Part shown: positions 58,107 to 64,000 of the stretch, in pieces
Numbering within the stretch: the stretch's first letter is position 1
How the letters are laid out: each line of letters starts with the position of its first letter
NCBI RefSeq assembly: GCF_019511345.1
Contig: NZ_JAEUAK010000004.1
Coordinates: forward strand, 124,001-188,000
Length of the DNA stretch: 64,000 bases
Origin: Rhizobium mesosinicum
GTDB lineage: Bacteria; Pseudomonadota; Alphaproteobacteria; Rhizobiales; Rhizobiaceae
Direction of reading: 5' to 3'
Program-made: the position numbers and the translations under genes
The notes under the pieces: generated by a model
Told to the model about the DNA's origin: nothing
Databases searched by the model: none
The model's input: the letters and a program-made list of their open reading frames with translations, nothing else

Positions 58107-58696
58107 CGCAATCGAAAGCAAAAGTGGAAATCGCCGGCAAGGAAAGCCTGTCCGACGGATGGACGAAGCTGGTCGGCTATCAGCTCGATTACACCGATAG
58201 CAAGGGCGAGACCCATCGCCTGCCGCGCGAGGTCTATCATCGCACACCGGCCGCCTGTATTCTGCTTTATGATCCAAAACGCGATATCGTCGTGCTAGTG
58301 AAGCAGTTCAGGCTGCCCGCTTATCTGAACGGCGATCCCGCCTGGATGATCGAAGTCCCGGCCGGTCTGCTCGACGGTGATGAACCTGAGGCCGCCATCC
58401 GTCGCGAGGCGATGGAGGAGACGGGATATATGGTTCGCGAGGTCCGCTTCCTGTTCAAATCCTATACAGCTCCCGGCTCGATCACTGAGGTCGTGCATTT
58501 CTTCGCCGCAATGATCGACAATGCCGACCGTGCATCCGATGGGGGCGGTCTGGAGGAAGAGCACGAGGATATTGAGGTGCTGGAAATCCCGCTGTCCCAG
58601 GCTCTCGCGATGATCGAAAAGGGTGAGCTCATCGATCTCAAGACGATCACTCTGCTGCAATGGTTGGTCGTAAACAAAGGGCTCCTTGGAGCCTGA
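58103..58696 (+). CDS. nudK: Nudix hydrolase of the GDP-mannose pyrophosphatase (NudK) type
   Basis: A 197-residue Nudix enzyme. The Nudix box is AGLLDGDEPEAAIRREAMEE plus TGY, with the spacing typical of NudK (one residue shorter after the first Gly). Downstream, YTAPGSITEVVHFFAAMI, GGGLEEEHEDIEVLEIPLSQ and ALAMIEKGELIDLKTITLLQ match E. coli NudK/YffH closely, which hydrolyses GDP-mannose and related sugar nucleotides. ADP-ribose is a possible alternative substrate. The ATG overlaps the oxidoreductase stop (ATGA), indicating coupled translation. Confidence 0.88.
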   Translation: MTQSKAKVEIAGKESLSDGWTKLVGYQLDYTDSKGETHRLPREVYHRTPAACILLYDPKRDIVVLVKQFRLPAYLNGDPAWMIEVPAGLLDGDEPEAAIRREAMEETGYMVREVRFLFKSYTAPGSITEVVHFFAAMIDNADRASDGGGLEEEHEDIEVLEIPLSQALAMIEKGELIDLKTITLLQWLVVNKGLLGA

Positions 58697-58812
58697 AACT
58701 TCCGTTTTGCAACTTGACGGCCGGGGTCCATTCGCCTCGGCTGAATTTCTCGGAACTCTTCATGCAATTGTCATGAAGCGGGACTAAGCACTGCGACGCC
58801 ACCTTGCATCCG

Positions 58813-58835
58813 CTTCAGGTCCTCGCGGCCTGAAG
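58813..58835. terminator. Hairpin between convergent nudK and purN
   Basis: CTTCAGG (58813-58819) pairs with CCTGAAG (58829-58835) around a nine-base loop. It lies 23 bases from the purN stop and 117 from the nudK stop. No T-tract follows, so terminator function is only suggested by position. Confidence 0.4.
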
Positions 58836-58857
58836 TCAGAACACTTCTGGAATTGCC

Positions 58858-59523
58858 TCAGTCACCGATCAGCGAGATAAGCTGGGATTTGGGGTTGGCA
58901 TCAGAAGCTGTCGCTCCGACCGCTTTACCACCTTCCATCTTCACCTTGCCTTCGGCAAAGAGCCTGAGAGCTTGCGGATAAAGCTGGTGCTCGATGATCA
59001 GCACACGTCCTGCCAGCGTATCGGCGGTGTCGCCTGAAAGTACAGGCACGGCGGCCTGGCCGATAACAGGGCCTTCATCCATGCCTTCGGTAACGAAATG
59101 CACCGTGCAGCCGGCGATCCGCATGCCGGCGTCGATCGCCCGCTGATGCGTGTGCAGCCCTGGAAAGAGCGGCAACAGGGAAGGGTGGATGTTGATGATC
59201 CGGCCTTCATGGCGCTGGATGAAAGTGCCCGAAAGCAGACGCATATAGCCGGCGAGACAGATGACATCGGGGGAAAGCTTATCAAGCGCGGCAAGGATCG
59301 CCGCCTCGTGAGCGTCCTTGCTGGCATAGTCTTTGCGCACGAAAGCAAAAGTCGGAATGCCCTCCGCCGCCGCCTTGGCAAGCCCGCCTGCGTCGGCCTT
59401 GTCGGAAATCACGCCGACGATCTCGGCCGGGTAGTCCGCAGCCTTTGCCGCCTGCACCAGCGCCATCATGTTGGAGCCGCCGCCGGAAATGAAGACGACA
59501 GCGCGTTTGCGCGGCGAACTCAT
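58858..59523 (-). CDS. purN: Phosphoribosylglycinamide formyltransferase
   Basis: Third step of purine synthesis, transferring formyl from 10-formyl-THF to GAR. The 221-residue protein has [38 protein letters not shown] and [20 protein letters not shown] (catalytic Asn and His), plus [20 protein letters not shown] with the catalytic Asp. Its start overlaps the purM stop by four bases, the usual purMN operon. Confidence 0.96.
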   Translation of the reverse strand: MSSPRKRAVVFISGGGSNMMALVQAAKAADYPAEIVGVISDKADAGGLAKAAAEGIPTFAFVRKDYASKDAHEAAILAALDKLSPDVICLAGYMRLLSGTFIQRHEGRIINIHPSLLPLFPGLHTHQRAIDAGMRIAGCTVHFVTEGMDEGPVIGQAAVPVLSGDTADTLAGRVLIIEHQLYPQALRLFAEGKVKMEGGKAVGATASDANPKSQLISLIGD

Positions 59524-60593
59524 AGAGCAAGCGTACCCTTGTAGATAACACCGGCATCGCCTTCGGTGCGAGCGACCATGCGGCCGAGTGTAACCACCTT
59601 CTCGCCTTCCGCTTCAAGGACGTTGGAGACGGAGGTAACATTCTCTTCGGCGACGACGACGATCATGCCGATGCCGCAGTTGAAGGTGCGCAGCATCTCG
59701 TTGGCTTCGACGCCGCCTGTCTTGGCAAGCCACGAGAAAACGGCTGGCGCCTCGACGGCGGCAAGATCGATCTCGGCGGCAAGGTGCTTCGGCAGCACGC
59801 GCGGAATATTTTCAGGAAAACCGCCGCCGGTGATATGGGCGAGCGCCTTCAGCGCACTCGTCTCACGGATCGCCTTCAGAAGCGGCTTCACATAGATACG
59901 GGTTGGCGTCAGCAACGCTTCGCCGAGCTTCTTGCCCTCGACAAAAGGCGCCGGTGCATCCCAGCCGAGGCCGGAAAGCGAAACGATCTTGCGTACCAGC
60001 GAGAAGCCGTTGGAGTGGACGCCGGAGGAGGAGAGGCCGAGAATGACATCGCCTTCGGCAATATCGCCCGATGGCAGCAGCTTGCCACGTTCGGCGGCAC
60101 CCACCGCAAAACCGGCAAGATCGTAATCACCGGAGGAATACATGCCCGGCATTTCCGCCGTTTCACCGCCGATCAGTGCACAGCCTGCCTCGCGGCAGCC
60201 GGCGGCGATACCACCGACGATCGCTGCACCCTGGTCCGGATCGAGCTTGCCGGTCGCGAAATAGTCGAGGAAGAACAGGGGCTCGGCACCCTGGACGACC
60301 AGGTCATTGACGCACATGGCGACGAGGTCGATACCAACGGTGTCGTGATAGTCTGCGTCGATCGCGATCTTCAGCTTGGTGCCGACGCCATCATTGGCGG
60401 CGACAAGCACGGGATCCGTAAAGCCGGCGGCCTTGAGATCGAACAGGCCGCCGAAGCCACCGATCTCGCCATCAGCGCCCGGACGGCGCGTGGAGCGCAC
60501 GGCTGGCTTGATCTTTTCCACCATCAGGTTTCCGGCATCGATGTCGACGCCTGCATCGCTATAGGTCAGGCCGTTTCTTCCAGACTGGCTCAT
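59520..60593 (-). CDS. purM: Phosphoribosylformylglycinamidine cyclo-ligase
   Basis: AIR synthetase, fifth step of purine synthesis, ATP-dependent. The 357-residue protein has [40 protein letters not shown], the Mg/ATP region [40 protein letters not shown] and [25 protein letters not shown] lies upstream of the start. It is first in the purM-purN operon and divergent from perM. Confidence 0.97.
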   Translation of the reverse strand: MSQSGRNGLTYSDAGVDIDAGNLMVEKIKPAVRSTRRPGADGEIGGFGGLFDLKAAGFTDPVLVAANDGVGTKLKIAIDADYHDTVGIDLVAMCVNDLVVQGAEPLFFLDYFATGKLDPDQGAAIVGGIAAGCREAGCALIGGETAEMPGMYSSGDYDLAGFAVGAAERGKLLPSGDIAEGDVILGLSSSGVHSNGFSLVRKIVSLSGLGWDAPAPFVEGKKLGEALLTPTRIYVKPLLKAIRETSALKALAHITGGGFPENIPRVLPKHLAAEIDLAAVEAPAVFSWLAKTGGVEANEMLRTFNCGIGMIVVVAEENVTSVSNVLEAEGEKVVTLGRMVARTEGDAGVIYKGTLAL

Positions 60594-60746
60594 GCTGATC
60601 TCCGGAGGATTTAAAGCTGCGGATAAGGGACCGCGTCACATGCCGGTCGCAATTGCATGAGAGTGCGCTTTATGCAAGCGTTGCAAGGGAAAAGCCCCCA
60701 TTTTCCAGCTAATCCCTGTGCGCTTTCCGGATTCGGTGCAACTGGG

Positions 60747-60776
60747 TTGACCATCTTTGCGCCTCCATCCTATGTG
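60747..60776 (+). promoter_or_regulatory. Candidate promoter of perM-hdaA
   Basis: TTGACC (60747-60752), an 18-base spacer and TATGTG (60771-60776) lie about 60-90 bases upstream of the perM start, in the 245-bp gap to purM. The -35 is near consensus and the -10 moderate. Confidence 0.4.
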
Positions 60777-60838
60777 CTGGAGCGGCCAGCGTCGTTCTAA
60801 AGCGGCGTGGGCAGAGGCGAGCGATCAGCGGGGAAGCG

Positions 60839-61963
60839 ATGCTACAACAGGTCAGCGGAACGATTTTGAAGCGCCAGGTCATCTTCTGGGCGACGGTTCT
60901 GCTCGTCTTCGTCGCTTTCCTTTACATCTTCAGTTCGATCCTGCTGCCCTTCATCGCCGGCATGACGATCGCCTATTTTCTCGATCCGGTGGCCGACAGG
61001 CTGGAGCGGCTGGGCTTGAGCCGTCTGATGGCGACCATCGTCATCCTGGTGGCCTTCGTCATCGTCTTCACGCTGGCGCTGGTGATCCTGATCCCTGTCC
61101 TCATCAACCAGTTCAACGATTTTGCCCAGCGCGTGCCGGGCTATATCAGCCAGCTGCAGCAATTCATCGCCAACTATCAGGATTCTGTGCTGCCTGGCTG
61201 GATCAGAGGCCAGCTGGGGACCATCAAGGACAATTTATCCGGCATCTTGTCGGAAGGCATGGGCTTTCTGACAGGTCTGTTCGCGCAGATCTGGAATTCC
61301 GGCAAGGCAATCGTCGATGTCATCTCGCTTCTCGTCGTCACGCCGGTCGTTGCCTTCTACATCCTGCTCGATTGGGATCGCATGATCGCCAAGGTCGATC
61401 AGTGGGTACCGCGCGACTACGTGAGCGACGTGCGCCAGATCGCCACCGAAATGAATCAGGCGATCGCGGGCTTCATCCGCGGTCAGGGCTCGCTCTGCCT
61501 TATCCTCGGTATATATTACGCCTTGGGCCTGTCGATCGTCGGCTTGAACTTCGGCCTGCTCATCGGGCTTTTCGCCGGCATGATCAGCTTCATTCCCTAT
61601 GTCGGCTCGCTGGTTGGTCTCGTCCTTGCCATTGGCGTGGCGCTCGTCCAGTTCTGGCCTGATTATGTCTGGATTGTCGCCGTTCTGGCGGTCTTCTTCT
61701 CCGGACAGTTTCTGGAAGGCAATATCCTGCAGCCGAAGCTCGTCGGCTCCAGCGTCGGCCTGCATCCCGTCTGGCTGATGTTCGCGCTCTTTGCCTTCGG
61801 CGCGCTCTTTGGTTTCGTCGGCCTGCTGATCGCGGTGCCTGCCGCCGCTGCGGTCGGCGTCCTTGTCCGCTTCGCGCTTTCGCGCTACCTTCAGAGCGAT
61901 CTCTACTATGGCGGGTCGCCGGGCGGCCGGGCCGGGAAGACGAAATCTGTTTCCGATGAATGA
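60839..61963 (+). CDS. AI-2E family transporter (PerM/TqsA)
   Basis: A 374-residue multi-pass membrane protein of the AI-2E/PerM family (UPF0118). It has an early helix pair (WATVLLVFVAFLYIFSSILL, then PFIAGMTIAYFLDP), LVVTPVVAFYILLDWDRMIA (the family PVxxFYxLxD motif), IRGQGSLCLILGIYYALGLS, GLFAGMISFIPYVGSLVGL and FLEGNILQPKLVGSSVGLHP. Family members export small molecules or exchange sodium; the substrate is unknown. Its stop overlaps the hdaA start by eight bases, an arrangement conserved in alphaproteobacteria. Confidence 0.9.
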   Translation: MLQQVSGTILKRQVIFWATVLLVFVAFLYIFSSILLPFIAGMTIAYFLDPVADRLERLGLSRLMATIVILVAFVIVFTLALVILIPVLINQFNDFAQRVPGYISQLQQFIANYQDSVLPGWIRGQLGTIKDNLSGILSEGMGFLTGLFAQIWNSGKAIVDVISLLVVTPVVAFYILLDWDRMIAKVDQWVPRDYVSDVRQIATEMNQAIAGFIRGQGSLCLILGIYYALGLSIVGLNFGLLIGLFAGMISFIPYVGSLVGLVLAIGVALVQFWPDYVWIVAVLAVFFSGQFLEGNILQPKLVGSSVGLHPVWLMFALFAFGALFGFVGLLIAVPAAAAVGVLVRFALSRYLQSDLYYGGSPGGRAGKTKSVSDE

Positions 61964-62669
61964 CGTGAAGAACGCTGATCCGAAGCGCAAGGCCGGAGAA
62001 CAGCTTCCCCTGGCCTTTTCGCATGACGCCGCAACCGGGCGCGATGACCTCCTGGTTTCGGAGCGGCTGGCCGCTGCCGTTTCGATCGTCGATGCATGGC
62101 CGAGCTGGCCGTCGCCCGTCGTCATCCTTGCCGGTCCCGTTGGCTCCGGCAAATCGCATCTCGCGGGCATCTGGAAGGAATTGAGCGGAGCGAAGGTCAT
62201 CCATCCCGTGGCCGGTTCCGATGCAGCGATCACGGCTGCGAATGGTCCCGTCCTTTTTGAAGATGTCGACCGCGCGGGCTTCGATGACGTCAAGCTCTTT
62301 CATGTCATCAACAGCGTGCGGGAAAATGGCACCAGCCTGCTGATGACGAGCCGTCTCTGGCCAATGTCTTGGCCGGTCACGCTCGCTGATCTGCGTTCGC
62401 GCCTGAAGGCCGCGACGATCGTCGAAATCGGCGAACCCGATGAGGGATTGCTGTCGCAGGTCATCGTCAAGCTCTTTGCCGACCGGCAGCTTTATATAGA
62501 TGACAAACTCGTCCTTTATATCGTCAATCGCATGGAACGGTCGCTGAGCGCCGCCCAGACGATTGTCGAAAGGCTCGATCGGCTGGCGCTTTCCAGAGGC
62601 ACAGGGATTACCCGTTCGCTTGCCGCCGAAGTATTGAATGAATTGGGCAATTCCGGCTTGGGCGATTGA
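61956..62669 (+). CDS. hdaA: DnaA-related regulatory inactivation protein HdaA
   Basis: Homologue of DnaA domain III that, with the beta clamp, stimulates DnaA-ATP hydrolysis and limits re-initiation of replication. The 237-residue protein has a QLPLAFSH segment near the N-terminus (a clamp-binding QLxLxF motif), P-loop GPVGSGKSHLAGIWKEL, the degenerate acidic strand VLFEDVDRAGFDDVKLFHVI, and arginine-finger/sensor regions LRSRLKAATIVEIGEPDEGL and MERSLSAAQTIVERLDRLAL. It lacks the DnaA DNA-binding domain. ppk follows 64 bases later. Confidence 0.9.
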   Translation: MNDVKNADPKRKAGEQLPLAFSHDAATGRDDLLVSERLAAAVSIVDAWPSWPSPVVILAGPVGSGKSHLAGIWKELSGAKVIHPVAGSDAAITAANGPVLFEDVDRAGFDDVKLFHVINSVRENGTSLLMTSRLWPMSWPVTLADLRSRLKAATIVEIGEPDEGLLSQVIVKLFADRQLYIDDKLVLYIVNRMERSLSAAQTIVERLDRLALSRGTGITRSLAAEVLNELGNSGLGD

Positions 62670-62733
62670 CTGTCACAGTTCCGTCGTGAAACTGATATAT
62701 TCGCCGAGCGGATAAAAGCAGGGTGAGTGGACC

Positions 62734-64000
62734 ATGGATAGTGCTTATCAGGAACATCAGGAAGCCACCCCAGACAACAATGTCGATCTGCCGCCGCTGG
62801 AGCAGCTGCTGTCGAGCCCTGAGCGCTTCATAAACCGTGAATTCTCCTGGCTGCAATTCAATCGCCGTGTCCTCGAGGAGACGCTGAACACCGAGCATCC
62901 GCTGTTGGAACGCGTGCGCTTCTTGTCGATCTCGGCTGCCAACCTCGACGAATTCTTCATGGTGCGGGTCGCCGGCCTCGAAGGCCAGGTGCGCCAAAGC
63001 ATCGTGATCAAGAGCCCGGATGGTCGCACTCCCGCCGAACAGCTCGATTCGATCCTGAGCGAGATCGATCATCTGCAGATGGAACAGCAGGCGTCGCTCG
63101 CCGTCCTGCAGCAGTACCTCGCGAAGGAAGACATCCTAATCGTACGTCCGGGTGCGCTGAGCGACGCCGATCGCCAATGGCTGGCAAACGAGTTCGAGCA
63201 GGCGATCTTCCCGGTGCTGACGCCGCTATCCATCGATCCTGCCCATCCGTTCCCGTTCATTCCGAACCTCGGTTTCTCGATCGGCCTGCAGCTCGTCAGC
63301 CGCAATGGCCGCGAGCCGATGACGGCCTTGCTGCGCCTGCCGCCGGCGCTCGACCGCTTCATTCGCCTGCCTGACGACCGCAATACGATCCGTTACATTA
63401 CTCTGGAAGACGTCGCCAACATCTTCATTCACCGGCTTTATCCCGGCTACGAGGTGCAGGGTTCGGGTACCTTCCGTGTCATCAGAGACAGCGATATCGA
63501 AGTCGAGGAAGAGGCCGAGGATCTCGTGCGCTTCTTCGAAACCGCGCTGAAGCGTCGGCGCCGCGGCAAGGTCATCCGCATCGAGACGGATTCCGAAATG
63601 CCGGTTTCGCTGCGCCAATTCGTGGTCCAGGCACTCAGCATTCCGGACAATCGCGTTGCGGTTTTGCCAGGCCTTCTGGCGCTCAACACGCTCTCCGAAA
63701 TCACCAAGGCGCCGCGCGACGACCTGCGCTTTCCGCCCTACAATGCGCGATTTCCCGAACGTGTCCGTGAACACGCCGGTGATTGCTTCGCCGCCATCAG
63801 AGAAAAGGACATGGTGGTCCACCACCCTTACGAGTCTTTCGACGTTGTGGTGCAGTTTCTTCTCCAGGCTGCGCACGATCCTGATGTTCTGGCGATAAAG
63901 CAGACGCTCTACCGTACATCGAACGACAGCCCGATCGTACGTGCTCTGGTCGATGCCGCCGAAGCCGGCAAATCGGTGACGGCGCTGGTCGAGCTCAAGG
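62734..64000 (+). CDS. ppk: Polyphosphate kinase 1 (3' end outside window)
   Basis: Synthesises polyphosphate from ATP. The open frame from the ATG at 62734 to the window end gives 422 codons of the usual 690-740. Visible are the N-terminal domain ([40 protein letters not shown]), the head domain ([20 protein letters not shown]) and the beginning of the catalytic domain ([20 protein letters not shown], then [20 protein letters not shown]). The catalytic phosphohistidine region lies beyond the edge. The hdaA-ppk order is conserved in rhizobia, where ppx normally follows. Confidence 0.95.
   Translation, partial: MDSAYQEHQEATPDNNVDLPPLEQLLSSPERFINREFSWLQFNRRVLEETLNTEHPLLERVRFLSISAANLDEFFMVRVAGLEGQVRQSIVIKSPDGRTPAEQLDSILSEIDHLQMEQQASLAVLQQYLAKEDILIVRPGALSDADRQWLANEFEQAIFPVLTPLSIDPAHPFPFIPNLGFSIGLQLVSRNGREPMTALLRLPPALDRFIRLPDDRNTIRYITLEDVANIFIHRLYPGYEVQGSGTFRVIRDSDIEVEEEAEDLVRFFETALKRRRRGKVIRIETDSEMPVSLRQFVVQALSIPDNRVAVLPGLLALNTLSEITKAPRDDLRFPPYNARFPERVREHAGDCFAAIREKDMVVHHPYESFDVVVQFLLQAAHDPDVLAIKQTLYRTSNDSPIVRALVDAAEAGKSVTALVELK

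Noticed and set aside
56562..58277. A 571-codon minus-strand frame opposite the molybdopterin oxidoreductase and nudK
   Set aside because: Antisense to two well-supported genes and without recognisable motifs; a GC-bias shadow.

Overview
The window looks like chromosomal core DNA from an alphaproteobacterium of the Rhizobiaceae, most likely Rhizobium or a close relative. The evidence is high-GC coding sequence, gene orders typical of rhizobia (rpsF-rpsR-DUF2232-rplI, lptF-lptG-lptD-surA-like-pdxA-rsmA, purM/purN divergent from perM-hdaA-ppk), a RopB/Omp25-type outer membrane protein, and mosaic palindromic intergenic repeats of the kind known from rhizobia. I saw no tRNA, rRNA, CRISPR array, phage gene or insertion sequence. 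Genus and species are inferred from protein and gene-order resemblance only.

Layout. 1-8.7 kb: a RarD-type permease cut by the window edge, a Pcm-like methyltransferase, then a minus-strand run of three tandem GFA (CENP-V-like) zinc proteins, proline iminopeptidase and citramalate synthase; a RIME-like inverted repeat; cysS; and a membrane-anchored GH25 lysozyme. 8.7-19 kb: the minus-strand genes dnaB, alr, radA, cvpA, purF and an SDR, interrupted by two plus-strand transport units (lysE; araC-azlC-azlD). 19.3-23.1 kb: the rpsF-rpsR-DUF2232-rplI operon and an aldo/keto reductase. 23.3-29.8 kb: the plus-strand fatty-acid and envelope cluster fabD-fabG-acpP-fabF-mltG-yicC-gmk. 29.9-38.4 kb: the minus-strand LPS-export cluster lptF-lptG-lptD, a SurA-like chaperone, pdxA and rsmA, preceded by a PAP2 phosphatase. 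38.5-42 kb: pepA-holC, a GrpB-family protein and an aldose (L-arabinose/D-galactose) 1-dehydrogenase. 42-46.8 kb: an ABC-F ATPase, a GGDEF protein with a degenerate active site, a GST and ndk. 46.8-48.8 kb: a lipoprotein overlapping a CGNR zinc-finger regulator, divergent from an orphan LivH-type permease. 48.8-53.3 kb: SDR-uvrC-pgsA-moaD-moaE. 53.3-58.7 kb: an outer membrane protein, a GST, rlmJ and a molybdopterin oxidoreductase overlapping nudK. 58.8-64 kb: purN-purM divergent from perM-hdaA-ppk, with ppk cut by the right edge.

Most genes are housekeeping and are packed with 1-8 nt stop/start overlaps, which suggests translational coupling. The parts that deserve a second look are regulatory or accessory: a near-perfect 19-bp inverted repeat filling the gap between the CGNR regulator and the lone LivH permease; the GFA triplication; the degenerate GGDEF domain; several palindromic repeat elements, two of which share a core; and a molybdoenzyme translationally coupled to a GDP-mannose-type Nudix hydrolase. 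I did not find a convincing entirely new system. The CGNR/LivH locus is the best candidate for an undescribed regulatory circuit.
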